64,000 bases of DNA, taken from NCBI GenBank assembly GCA_949987705.1, contig OX465281.1, positions 178,450,516 to 178,514,515 on the forward strand, in the 5' to 3' direction. Origin of the DNA: Thereva unica (lineage: Eukaryota > Arthropoda > Insecta > Diptera > Therevidae). This document shows, one piece after another, positions 44,195 through 55,869 of the stretch (its first letter is position 1; the number at the start of each line of letters is the position of its first letter). The notes under the pieces were generated by a model. The model worked only from the letters and a program-made list of their open reading frames with translations, was not told the DNA's origin and did not search any database. A program made the translations under genes and the position numbers.

Positions 44195-44295
44195 CTTCCC
44201 TGCGGGTCTCGAATCCTCTTGCGTAAGTTGGGGCTTCACTTGCGGAATTATAATTAGAGGTTGACGTTGAAGTATGTCTTAATTGCCCATCGCTT
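44195..44295 (-). CDS. stan: stan short cytoplasmic-tail exon with tandem NAGNAG acceptor
   Basis: This 101-bp exon was found by reading the minus strand. It is bounded by TTTCAG on the acceptor side and GGGAAG|GTAATA on the donor side. In phase with the upstream exon it encodes SDGQLRHTSTSTSNYNSASE followed by a short Arg/Glu-rich end, a stretch I recognise from the Drosophila tail. The acceptor reads CAGAAG, so use of the second AG would start the exon at 44292 and drop one Arg. The donor is phase 1. A 62-bp intron separates it from the next exon. Confidence 0.88.
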
Positions 44296-46194
44296 CTGAA
44301 AGTAAGGATTTCAAATTTGAGAAAAAATATGGCTTCGATTATAAATTTATAAATGGGGTCCCTGAAAGTTTGAAAATTAAGTCAAATAGAGATAAATTTC
44401 AATCAATTTATTATTTGTATTTATTAGTCGGGGATTTTGTGATCGATTTTAAGTTACTTTGGTATTTTCCAAACATGTAGGTTAATTAGATTGTTTATAG
44501 CAAATGCAAAAATATATTACTTTCGTTTGTATTAGAGAGATTTGTGTCAGTTCTCAGTAAGTTGTACAAATATTACATTTCTTTTACCATTTAAGGATGT
44601 ACATACAAAGAATTTATTACTAGATTGACAGTAAAGCAAGTATTAAAAACCCAGCGTTTCCAAAATTATCTCCAATTTCTCTGGAGAAATAAATTAAAAG
44701 AGCCAATTTACAAAATAACCTACTTCAATATCTCCAATACCTGCGTTGATAACCTACTTTCAATATGGTGCAGGTACCCAACGATTCAGGAATTGGCAGC
44801 TGTTATCGCTATTATCAGCTTTAACTTAATCAATCCAAATGTAACTTTTAAGTATCATCCTTTCCTAGGTCGTTCTAAGTAAGCCATCATTTGAAATAAT
44901 CCATTGGATTTGGAACTTTACAGAGTGGAACAGCAATTTGATCAAATTACTGTGATAATGCTGTAAATAAATGAATATAATTCCAAAGAAGGAAAATAAA
45001 CTGCCGCGATTTTATTACGACAATCTATGCATTCTTCTAAATATAAATATGTCTAATACTTAAAAAATAATTATATAATTTTGAGATATCAGATAGCTGC
45101 AAAATATTGTTTTGAACATCGACGTCTTCGACAAAGATGAGTATATGTTTTTGGGAAATTCCGTATTATATCAGTTCTTATCGGACAGCGCATTTTTTTA
45201 AAAGAGTGCTGCAATAATCTCAGATCACATCTAGCAAATAGTTTTAATTGGATATTGTTTTATGGTAGGAAAATACTAGTGAACTAGTGCGATAAGTGCT
45301 AAGTTACTTATTTTTCAACAGATTTAACGACTAGTGGTGGGCAACTGGATTCAAACGTGTTCGGAACAATAAAGTCCAAACAATCTAAAATAGCTCCATG
45401 TAATTTTTGCGTTAATTGCCAACAGAAAACAAAAAATATGTTGATATAGGAAAAAAATCTAAAAAAGGTAGCGTTTTTGATTTTTGAATTTGGAATAGCG
45501 AACCTAACCTAAAAAATCCCGGAAAGTGTAAAAACGCTTTTCAGCGAATAAAAGAAAAACGTGACTTCGGATCGAAAAAAATCAAATTACAAAGTTGTAG
45601 GTATTTAAAAAAACCATTCGATTAGTATATTGCGTTATAGGTTAAGGTACAAAGCATAGGGAAAAATGAAAAAAAACTGTTAAAGTTAAGTGTGTCGAAT
45701 GAATAATTTGGATGCTACTTTTTCACTTAAAGTTATGTCGAAAGGTACCAAATAAAGCTAATTTTAACATCAAAATTGTTTATAATTTCAAAAGTAAAGA
45801 CAGGAACATAAAAATTGCCTGGATATTATTCATAGGAAACACTCCAAGATTTCTTATTTTAAAAAAAAATTAATTGACTAGGTATTTTTTGGAGAAAAGG
45901 GTGGTTGAGGGTGAAATTTGTGTTAAAAAAAAGTTGAGGTGACATTAGGATTTCCCGTGAATTAAAAAATAGCAATATCATACAGACGATATAGCAATAT
46001 AGCAATATTATACAAATCGATAATTTTAGATACTATTCTTTTGCGCCTGACCTAGGGTAATTTTGTATGGGCTGTGACCTACCTCCTTGGATACAGGTGA
46101 AGGCTGCCCTATTTTTTTTGTAAGAGACATAATGAGGACTCCAGTGAAACGATACAATATGCAAAGCGCCAATGCTAGAACACAACACCGCTTA
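44296..46194. other. stan intron, no gene recognised
   Basis: Intronic AT-rich DNA. Plus-strand frames at 44283-44480 and 44625-44882 carry no identifiable motif. Confidence 0.4.
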
Positions 46195-46379
46195 GGGCGA
46201 GGCACACATATCCACACCGCGTCCGCATCGCATCCGCACCGTGTCCGGGAAAAAACAAAACTCAAGTAATTTGACCCGGTGCGGAGACGGAAATGTGGGG
46301 ACTGACTAGTATAACTGTACTTGCTTACTTTCGCTCCGACATACGGTGCGGACGCGATGCGGATATGTGTGTCCCGGCC
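46195..46379. mobile_element. 185-bp Harbinger-like MITE
   Basis: The left end GGGCGAGGCACACATATCC and the right end (inverted) GGCCGGGACACACATATCC match over at least 40 bases with several substitutions (CGCATCGCGTCCGCACCG blocks). The outer flanks are TTA and TTT, an imperfect TWA-type target. Confidence 0.65.
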
Positions 46380-46479
46380 TTTACTGGTGTTCTTTAGCAT
46401 AGATAACATAAAAAAAACTATGTCTTCGAACGTCAACCTGTTTGCAGTCTTTATCTAAACAATCTCTAACCGCTTATAC

Positions 46480-47000
46480 TATATAAGCAACGAAATTCCT
46501 CAACTATGGAAATCTTCAGTGGCACAGACTATACAGATAATTCAGCTTGGTGAAGCTACTGCAGCCTGAAATAAGCGATGAAACCAGTCGGCCGCAAGTC
46601 GCGATGGTTATATTTTTTGAGGAACCGTTAAGGACATATGTAGGTGTTACAAGAAATAGAGGTGGATGAGTAAAAGATATCATTCAGAGTTGTATGAAAG
46701 CATTAAAATTTCAAATATTGTCAAAGTAATTAAAATAAACAGACTACTATGCATTGGTCATGTCGCACGAAGAATGTAAAGGAACTGGTAAAGGTAATGC
46801 TGGAAAGTACCGGTAAGAAAACGGAGAGCAAGATGCCCTAAGAAAAGATGTATAGAGGATGATGAAGAAGACATAGGAAAAAATTGGAAAAGATGGGCTT
46901 AAAAATGCCAATGGTGAGGTTAATGCTGGAGGAAGCCACATCAATAATAGGCTGTAAAGCTCCGGATGATGATGAATACATTGCAAAATTTGGTTTACAT
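46480..47000 (+). pseudogene. Non-LTR retrotransposon C-terminal remnant (RTE-like)
   Basis: Broken frames show LYESIKISNIVKVIKINRLL, then CIGHVARRM, then GKKTESK, and EEDIGKNWKR. This is the pattern of the post-RT tail of RTE/BovB-like elements (LRWLGHVxRM ... RPKxRWxDDV). Multiple stops. Confidence 0.5.
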
Positions 47001-47800
47001 AGGATAGACTGCTGTCACCCAGCCGTGGTAGTCATTTGAATGAAATAAGTAAATTAAATAGAAATCTTGAAGAATTCTAACGTTTCTCTTTTCATAGTAA
47101 TTTAAAAAACGAATTGATAACTTATCCTGGTTCTCACTTACGTGATTGATTCTCACAGATCACAGCAATACCTTTGCATAAAAAGCTTTTTTAGTTTCTG
47201 TTCTTTGCTGTACTCTGAATGTAAAGACAATTATGCTTTTTAAAAGGATATATTTTTGGAAAAAAACTAACAGGGGCACTAATGACAATCACCAAAAATA
47301 AAGAAGCCCATAAATAATGGGCCATTATTACTTCTTGTAATGAGAAATGCGAAATGATAAATTACCTACTATTGTATTGTATTATCTATTGATCAACAAT
47401 TTGTTTAATCGAAACGCTAATTTGCTAAAACAAAATGGCCGGGCACCGATTTTTTTATAAATAGTTGACTCTTTTATATACTACTGCATTAAAGAAAGTC
47501 GCACGAAATATTTACTTACGCAAGGTGTTCTTGAATTTCGGGATGAATTGAAACCAACTAAGATAAGCAAATACTGTGCATTGGTAAAAATATCGTGGTT
47601 TGGGAGAATACTTAATATTAACATTTATATAGGTGGTCAGTCATCAGCGGAATAGGGGTAATAACATGTAGCATAAGATGCACGTGCCGCAACTATTTCG
47701 GACTAATGGAAGTGCGATCATATCCTCCTAGCGGTGGCCACTGATAACTATTCTATGACAGAGGATAGGCTAATATGATCGGACTTGTCCCTTCCAAGTA
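47001..47800. other. stan intron, no gene recognised
   Basis: AT-rich intronic DNA. Nothing supportable. Confidence 0.4.
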
Positions 47801-50345
47801 AGGTTGGCGTAAGGTTAATAACCTCAACCGGAAAAAATGATTATAACGAACGAGCAACGAAAGGCTATGCACCTTTCGTGTGCGAGGTAAATTTAATAAC
47901 ATCAGCCTCATAAACGTTCATGCACCTGCAGAAGAGTCTCCTGATGAGATAAAGAATAATTCGTATTAGTTGAACGCGAACTTAATGCAAGGTATGATGT
48001 AAAAATCATACTGGGAGGAAGGGGGTGCCTGTATACAGGCAATATGTCGGCACCCACAGCTTGCATAAAAACACTAATGACAATGGACAGCGAGTTATAG
48101 AGATGGCAGCATGTAAGAACTTGGCCGTTGCCTAGATTTGCGCGTAAAGATATCCATAAAGCCACCTGGGTATCTCCTGATGGAGCCACTCGCAACCAAA
48201 GAGACCATGTGTTGATAGACTGCCGTCACCTTTCGGGTCTGATGACGGTACGAACGTGCCGAGGTGCCAACTTCGACTCGGATCACTATATTTTTGGTAT
48301 GATGCTCCGAAAAGCTTTGTATCTGCTGATCAGGCTCGAATCAATACAACTGCACTACGCAATGAAAGGGTCAGAAACAGCTACAGTCATGCATTATAAC
48401 TCGCCATAAGTCCTAGGGATGAGATGCCGGGAGTTGACGAGAGCTGGACCCGTCTTAAAAATATTGTGTTTGGTACTGCTTATTCTATCTTAGGCAGAAG
48501 CCGTAGAGATCGGAACGAGCAGACGGCCATAAATATGAAGGGCCTACATTACACCAAGCAATTCATGAATAATTGCGCAAGTGTGAGAGCAGGAAGTGAT
48601 CCAAGAGGCCTGGAGAAAAGGCATCCTCTTCCCGGTACATAAAAAAGGAGATTTCACAGCGTGCACTAATAACGTTTTTGAGTACCGTGTATAAGATATT
48701 CTCCGCTATTCTTCAAAATAGATAGGGGCCTCGGTAGTCTAGGGGTAAGGCGCCTGACTACTATCCCAAGAGGTCCCGGGTTCGAATCCCGGTGGTGCCA
48801 CGGTCCTAGCCTTTCCCAATTTCCCGCCTACATAACTTTCCTTCTTTCTTCTTCCCTCTTTACATTCCTGATTCCTCCTGTCATAGCCTTCACTAGTTCT
48901 CTTCCACGCTCCACCAAGCGCATGCCATCGGTTGGTTGAAGAGATTCAACTCGTTTCAGGAGGCATAACACTCCAGCGAGTTGTTCTCGATGCCCCGATG
49001 TCAGAGTCGCGAAATGGTTGAGAGTTGGTGGAATAAAAATATCGCAGTCAGGTTGTGACAGTTCCTTCCTCTCTTCTTTCTCTCTCTCTTCTCTCTATCT
49101 TCCGGCTAGAGCTGCTGTTCGACGGTGTATATGGAAAAAAATAGATTGTCGACAGTACAAAGGGACTTTCCCTAAGCCTCTAGTCTGCCACTTAAAAAAA
49201 AAAAAAAAAAAAGAATGGCCCATATGCCAGAAACATCAAAGGCCATTGCCAGTGTGGCTTCATCCCAGGCAAACAACTGATTAGATTTTCACCTTGAAAG
49301 TCTATGGAAAAATGTGAGTTTCAAAACTCAATTCAACACCTCTCCGTAGACTTTAAAGCCGCCTACGACATATTAGCCAGAGCAGAACTCTACAAAGCCA
49401 TGAGAGAACACTATCCAGACCAATCAATCTAATGGACTCCGACAAGGGGACGGTCTGGCCTGCCTCCTAATCAACCTGGCGTTGGAGAAAGTGATCCGAG
49501 ATTCGGGCGTGAAATCAAGGGCACAATCCTCCACAAGTCCCAATTACTGACTTATGAAGGCGACATTGATATCATTGGAAGAACAACAACAGCTGTATAA
49601 GAAGCTCACTCAAATTGAGCAAGCGGCAGGAAATTTGGGACTACACATTAACGAACGCAAAACAAAGTACATGGTGGCCTCGTCTACAAGAGCACCTAAC
49701 ATTGGTCCCACAATCAAGGTAGAGGAACACGACTGTGCAGTGGTAAAATCATTTACCTACCTTGGGTCAATAGTAGCAGCCGACAATTGCATGGAACCAG
49801 AAATACGCGCACGACTGCTAAAACCCAACAAAGCTTACTATAGTCTGTCAAGGCTCTTTAAATCCAAGCATCTAACCATACCGTCTAAACGTTTACTATA
49901 TAAGACGATGATCTTACCGGTTCTCACATATGCATCTGAAACGTGGGTGCTTAGCAAAAAGCACTCAAACCTCTTAGCCTTGCTAGAGGAAAATTACTTC
50001 GGAGGATTGTTGGCCCCTTATGTGAGGAAGGAAGACTCAATAATGACGAGATCTACGAGCGCTATCGCGCGTTGTGAAGTAAATGGGCGCCTAGCTCGTA
50101 TGAGTGAAGATGAGCCTGCTCGAAAAGTTCTTGCGGTAAGAACTATGGGGTGCGACAGCGAGGGAGACCCAACCTTCTCTGGAAGGATGGTGTTGACTAG
50201 GACGCTCAGAACTTAGGGATGCCAAACTGGATGACACCGGCTCAGAATCGGGACCAGTGGAGAGAACAGTTGCGAGAGGCCAGGACCGGATCCCGGGGTA
50301 GAGCCGTTAAAAAAGAAGAAGAAGATATTTATGTTAAACAATATT
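47801..50345 (+). pseudogene. RTE-like non-LTR retrotransposon, decayed and interrupted by a SINE
   Basis: Endonuclease remains: NNISLINVHAPAEESPDEIK near 47890, and IHKATWVSPDGATRNQRDHV with ANFDSDHY at 48150-48290. Reverse transcriptase start: VYKIFSAILQNR just before 48721. After the SINE it resumes QCGFIPGKQLIRF (near 49245). Frame 49554-50216 holds EQAAGNLGLHINERKTKYM, VKSFTYLGSIV, ILPVLTYASETWVLSKK and a C-terminal tail with RNRDQWREQLREA-like ending at 50310. Internal deletions and stops are numerous. Confidence 0.75.
48725..49212 (+). repeat. tRNA-derived SINE, copy 1, inserted in the RTE-like RT
   Basis: The 5' part is a tRNA-like fold with box A (TAGTCTAGGGGTAAGG) and box B (GGTTCGAATCC at about 48779) and ends GGTGGTGCCA. 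An unrelated ~390-bp body follows (GCGCATGCCATCGGTTGGTT, CCAGCGAGTTGTTCTCGA, CTAAGCCTCTAGTCTG), then an A-run. A second full copy at 57816 shows it is a SINE, not a functional tRNA gene. Confidence 0.88.
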
Positions 50346-51022
50346 TTTTACGAGATGATATCAAGTTTCTTGGTTCTTATTGCGATTACTGCATTATAAA
50401 ATCTTTTAGATGAATTTTAGCTGAATTATAACAGTATGGAAAAGGCAAATGATCTCATTTAGAAATTTTGAATATCTGGCACTATAAGCCTAAACTGAGG
50501 CTTATTTGGCGTTTAAACTCAATTAGATTAAAACCTGTGCATTGCTTTTCGAAGAGCGAATAATACACTAAATCAGATTTGTAGAAAAATCTACTAACCA
50601 ATATTCATAATGCAGAAATAGAAATATTAGGTTTATAAAAACTGGAACAGTTATCGACGAACAAAAATATATCAGCGACTACAGTGAATATCTCAAAGAA
50701 TGTTAATGTTAGTTAATGGAATATAAATAAGATTTACTTTCTTGCCAAATCGTGTCGAATTTTGCAGTTTCCTTGGACACGGGGTCGTATTTAGGAGTCT
50801 ATACCTACATACATACATAATATGTTTTCTTTATAGTGTTTTATTTTTTATGAATTAATGATATAATTACGACGTTGTGTATAATTTTTAAATCGATTCT
50901 TTTTACCGACTTCAGATTTAAGATTTCCATACAACATGCAATATTTAGCGTACTTGATATTTCTAAATCAAGACTTTATGAAATCTAAAAAAATTATATA
51001 ATACAACTACTTAATAAATTAC
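50346..51022. other. stan intron, no gene recognised
   Basis: AT-rich intronic DNA up to the donor at 51022. Nothing supportable. Confidence 0.4.
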
Positions 51023-51562
51023 CTATAAGGACTTGAACTAGTTTTAGCTGTGCTCCTTGAAGTTGTACTCGAAGCACTGATTCCAATATTCCTTCTTGCT
51101 GTATCGTAGCTTCCGGCTAAGAAATTGCTTCCTCTTCCAGCACCATTAACATTATGAGAGCTGCTGCTAACAACTAACGAAGAATCCAACAACGGCACCT
51201 TACGGCCCATGCATCGTAAAAATGTTCTATGTAAATTTTCTCTAACACGTTTGTTTATGATGCAGTAACCAACTAAACAGAATATTGCGTGAAGTAATAC
51301 AACGCCAGAGAGAAGTATGCTAAGTAGTTGAGAATTTTCAGATGCTGCAAGGACTGCTAGAACCCACATCACCCCCATAAGTGGAAGTGATACCACAGAT
51401 AACCATAAAAGTGTTCGAAGATTACCAAAACCAAGAACGTGATCTTTCAGTGTAAAAGCAGCTTTCACTGAAACAAAAAGGATGAGAAGATTTATGATTG
51501 ACATCCCTGCGATTGGACCCACTAGCCACCAAACAACTGATTCATAAACAGAAAGCCAGCAA
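51023..51562 (-). CDS. stan: stan exon: remaining transmembrane helices and proximal cytoplasmic tail
   Basis: The acceptor TTTTTTTCAG ends at 51563, and the intron between this exon and 51620 is only 57 bp. The exon starts at the FCWLSVYESVVWWLVGPIAG helix and contains further hydrophobic segments (MSIINLLILFVSV, LSVVSLPLMGVMWVLAVL, LSGVVLLHAIFCLVGYCII). It then enters the cytoplasmic tail (KRVRENLHRTFLRCMGRK) and a Ser/Thr-rich stretch ending SSSPY. The donor is CTTATAG|GTAAT, phase 2. The apparent stop at 51019 is intronic. The following intron is about 6.7 kb and full of transposon relics. Confidence 0.94.
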
Positions 51563-51619
51563 CTGAAAAAAATATTCAGATTAAATAGTTAATTATAAAT
51601 ATACATTAGTACTACTTAC

Positions 51620-53984
51620 AATAGGCTATTTCCGTATTCATGAGCCCTAACACCGACAGAAAGTCCAACTACTATAGCTGGAGCTCCATATCCCATTGAG
51701 AAATAAAATCCCATCGGACCATGGTTAATATCTCGCATCTCTGTGAGCATTCTATAAAGGTGGACACAATCCACAGTTGTCCAGGCAAATGCAGCTAACC
51801 AGGAATAATGTAAGCAAATCGCTACCAACTTACATGGAAATTCATTCTCTAGTAAACTTCGTCTGGATTGCATACCAACAAAGAACAACAGCTCTGCACA
51901 AAATACACAAAGTACAAGATTTTGGTGGATTGTATTCGAGTTCGTTTGCATTCCTCGTAGTAAGGCAAGCGCTATCAGAACACTTACAAGAATTGGCAAT
52001 GATAGTAGGAAAGCAGAATATGAAGTTATCTGCACGAGAAGTGAAGGCTCTGGTATATCTTCTGGATCTATTACATCAACAAGAACAGCATAGTTTGAGA
52101 CATGGGTGCAGGAACAGTTTACCGTAATTGGTTGATCAGCAGGTAAATTTTCGTAATCTGGGATTTCTGTTTGACAACCAAGGCGTGTCCAAGCATTCGC
52201 AAAAGTGTTCCATCGCACGCACTGTGGATTAGAGCGTGGACCGAATCGTGAATGATCAATATCTAGCCAAACTTGAATTTTAATTGGCTGTGATAGATGA
52301 GGTGATCCGAGGGATCTGTATACTAGTGGTTTTCCCATATTCTCTGAAGGTGGCTCTATGTAATCTGAAATCTGCCTTTTAACGAGTCTGCGTTCATTAT
52401 ATGTTGATTCATTTTCACTAAAATCTTCATTTTCCATTTTCTTTGCACTAGACAAGTCTTGATTATCTTCTTCTTGTGATTCTTCGAATTCTATTTCATC
52501 ATTAAAATGTACTTGGATTTCTGGATCCTTGTCTATTTCCTCGTGTTCTTCAATATCATGTGCCATAATTTTAATATCTTCATGCATTGATTCCACATCT
52601 TCTTCGCTAAATTTATGTGAGGTGTCAAGCATTTCAGCGTCCTCGTTAGTAACTTTCTGTTGCTTTTTAACAATTATATCAGGGTATATGATATCATCAC
52701 CAGAACTTGGAACTAAAATTGCTAGGGATAAAATGGGACTTACTATTTGGATATCAACTCCCCATCGTCTGGTTACGGTTTCATCGTATGATTCAGGAAA
52801 CAGTGCACCAACGTCTTTATATTGACCGTAACTAACGATGGCTCTGTAATCACTGGTACTATGAGTAACTTCATTCTTTTCAGGTGGTTGAATGCCAAGC
52901 ATATCCAGCGGAACCAAAATCTTACTGTATTTGTCGAACTTCGTTTTATCCTGAAGGTAATTATTGTACTTAGGGAATGATATAACAGGTTTCTGTTTTG
53001 CAGAATGTTGAAGGAATGAACTTGTATCAGGAAGGATGACACTTTCAGTTGTGTATTGATTGGGCTTTGTAAATTTGGTTTTGTGGTATTCGCTTATTTG
53101 CTCAGGCTCATACCCGAATAAAGATTCAGCAGTTACAATATCTAATCCGAAGGCCATATTTTTGTTCACAATTTCAAAAGGATTCGTGTAAGTGTCATGT
53201 TGAGATCGGGCTAGAATAACCATATACTTATTGAAGACATCGATTAGATCATCTGGTCCACGCTGAATAAGTTGTGTAGCACGATTCCATTCTGATTTAT
53301 ATTTTTTATCTAATATAGTTCCTGCACTATCGACTAGGTTCTTTATAAAATACTTATCCTGACTATGCGAGAGATTCAATCCAGTTTGCATAAGCTCGTA
53401 ATTTATGAGTTCATGTAAAATTCCTTCAGTTACTAGGAGATCAGCACCGTACAGTCTATCATGCATGAACTTAATATCGTTTGAAAGATAATCCATTTCG
53501 AATTCATCTGTCCAAACATCATTCGTTTCATCGTTCAGTAAAAATGATGATTCAAGCTTAAATCTTTTCCCTTCTGCTCTTGTACTTTTGCTGCTATTGC
53601 CGTCGATGATTTCGCACGCATGTTGTAGTGTTTCAGCCATTTTAACAGAAACAAATGAATTCAATTCTAGTTCTAATTTTTCAAGTTGTGATAGTTGTTT
53701 TCTTAGCTCAATAAAAGGTTCCGATGTGCAGTTAAACATATCCGGATGACTCCAGCCGCCTAATTTATTATCACAAACCCTTGAACCTTTTCCACGTGCT
53801 GGTGATGGACAGTTTTCAAGTGCCATTTTCCCTAAGGGCGTTCGAGGCCACCAAATCCCATTAGAAAATGATCTGGGACAGGAATCGTATACAACTTCAC
53901 ATCCGGTAAGTGTGACCTCGGCGTACGGATTTGAGCATGAGTCACATCTTCGGCCGATAACACCTTCACGGCACTGACATTGTC
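51620..53984 (-). CDS. stan: stan exon: laminin-EGF end, HRM, GAIN/GPS, first transmembrane helices
   Basis: The acceptor TTACAG lies at 53990-53985. The exon opens with GQCQCREGVIGRRCDSC, which completes the laminin-EGF begun in the upstream exon. A hormone-receptor motif follows (CPRSFSNGIWWPRTPLGK, then CPSPARGKGSRVCD), then a long GAIN region with an acidic insert. The GPS has W and paired Cys (CVRWNTFANAWTRLGC, CSCTHVSNYAVLVD). Hydrophobic helices follow, including SLLVQITSYSAFLLSLPILV and the stretch HQNLVLCVFCAELLFFVG. The exon ends at ...AHEYGNSL with a GTAAGT donor at 51619-51614. The short ORF that begins at the internal Met 53826 understates the exon, because coding runs another 158 bases upstream to the acceptor. 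Confidence 0.94.
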
Positions 53985-54502
53985 CTGTAAGTAGAAAAAG
54001 GAAGTATTATGAGGAATCTGATGAATAAACTATGGAATTTAAAATAAATATAAATTTAAGTTCTTTTGCCGGCTGACAGCAAAGCTTTTTTATGGTGTTG
54101 TAACTCTTACTTTGGGCATATTAACCTGTGCTAGTAATATATTCACCTTTAATTTTTTTCTTTTGTCAACCTCGTATTAGTTATACAAAAAAAAAGTTTA
54201 TGGAATTATGGTATTAACGTTTAAATAATAATTCGCTTTAAAAGAGTGATTTTATAAGGAATGATGTATTTTTATTTGCAGCAATGCAATTGGAAATGTT
54301 AAATACACACTGCATCGATAAGTTGTAAATCAATTGGGAGAGAGTTGCTATGCTGAGCTGTGAAGATAAAGAAAGAACGTTGTCCAATTAACGTGCGGAA
54401 AAGCGAAATATGTAATCCAATTATTTTTTCTGATCAATTCCGGGAGCTGCTCAAAGGTTGAGATATCGCAGGATATCGTGGAACAGTCGCAGAAGCCTTT
54501 AC
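53985..54502. other. stan intron, no gene recognised
   Basis: Intronic DNA adjoining the acceptor at 53985. No motif. Confidence 0.4.
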
Positions 54503-55058
54503 CATCGAGCAATAATAACAAGAGTAAGAGTGATTAGATAGAGCTCAAGGACAAGTAAAAGAGTTAAACATATGAAAGAAGAAATAAGCAATAACATTAA
54601 TGAAAAATTCAAAAAAAAATATTAACAAACACGCGATGCAGATATGTTCTATGCAAAAAGCACAAGAATATGAACGAAATAGAAATTTTCCTTGATTCCC
54701 CTTCCTATTGCAATGTTTACATTCAAATGGACGCATCGTGGGAACAGAGCACGTGTCGGTATAGAATTTGAGTATGTATGCGGTTAAATTTCGTTTTGGT
54801 ACAGCACTCACGTTACTTCATTACACTTGTATTGTCCATTATTGTTCACTCGTACTTCCCCTTCATTTTTTATCTTTCTTTCACACACATTGCGTATAAT
54901 GTGAAAGTAATGCTACCTCCTTTTATCATAGATATTACATCTGCGATATTTTGACTTTTTCACTCGCATTGGAATTTTTATCAGCTGATCTCAAGGACAA
55001 TGAAATATTTTTAAAAATTTCTTCTAGCTCATCACTCTTATTATTATTATTGCTCGCT
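54503..55058. mobile_element. hAT-like MITE with 8-bp target duplication
   Basis: The inverted ends ATCGAGCAATAATAA and AGCGAGCAATAATAA (from the right) are flanked by GCCTTTAC at 54495-54502 and 55059-55066. About half of it recurs at 27946-28195 in inverse orientation. The minus-strand frame 54545-54811 is not recognisable as a protein family. Confidence 0.75.
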
Positions 55059-55190
55059 GCCTTTACTCACAACAAACACTCAAAGGGACCCCTAAACGGA
55101 GTTCGAATAGGGAGAAATGTACTCAAAACGCAATCGTTAAACGCTTCTTCAAAAGACGGAAAGATATGTATTAGCAGAGGTAGGAGTAAT

Positions 55191-55826
55191 GTCCACACTA
55201 CGCGGACTTAGATCCCACGCGCTTTTCGCCGTACGGGCTCAGCCAAAAGCGCGCATGAACTTTTAATTTTTTGCATCGTGAGTAAATTGAGAAAACAAAT
55301 CAATTTTCATTTGCTCGGCCGTACGCGCTTCTGAAAAGCCCGTATTGTGTGAACGTAAAATGTACCTTTTTAAGCACAGCCTTTTGTCCGTGTAGTTTGG
55401 TCATACTGCCTTTGCCATTAAAAATATCACAAAAAAAGCCATTACACTCTATATGAAAAAAGAGACAAAAGCCCGTATGATCTAAGTCCGCATAGTGTGG
55501 ATGCACCATTATAATGTAATGATGCAAGTTGCAAAATTTAAGAAATTGGTTGGAATTTTGAAAATGGCTGAAGAAATTGAAAATAACACAATTAATTCGA
55601 AAAAGACCTAAAATAAAAAAAACGCCATTTTCTTTTTCAAAATTGTCCAAAATCCGTTTCATTTCTGTCTTGACAACGCCATGTCTTGATTTCTGTCCCC
55701 ATGTTTTGACATGAAGATTTTTGTGGTCTACACGAGACTTATTGCCAGACTTACAGATGTCAAAATAGAAAATATGACTCGTCTAGACGGCGGGTATGAG
55801 CTAAGTTCGTGTAGTGTGGACGGCCC
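55191..55826. mobile_element. TIR element with three CCACACTACRCGRACTTAG ends
   Basis: GTCCACACTACGCGGACTTA at 55191, inverted copies at about 55480-55503 (TAAGTCCGCATAGTGTGGA) and 55802-55826 (CTAAGTTCGTGTAGTGTGGA then CGGCCC). The full right end thus starts GGGCC when inverted, as in Harbinger-like elements. The inner copy suggests a nested or internally duplicated element. Confidence 0.6.
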
Positions 55827-55869
55827 ATAAGGCTTTAAGTAAATTTATACCGCACAACCCTTTTCAGCA

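Noticed and set aside
46026..46436. 136-codon minus-strand frame
   Set aside because: It crosses a GC-rich MITE whose inverted repeats account for the openness; no domain.
48725..48800. Possible functional tRNA gene with A and B boxes
   Set aside because: A second copy at 57816 shares about 390 bp of downstream sequence and an A-tail, so this is a SINE head.
49180..49284. 88-codon frame containing a poly-Lys run
   Set aside because: It reads through the SINE A-tail into RT remnant.
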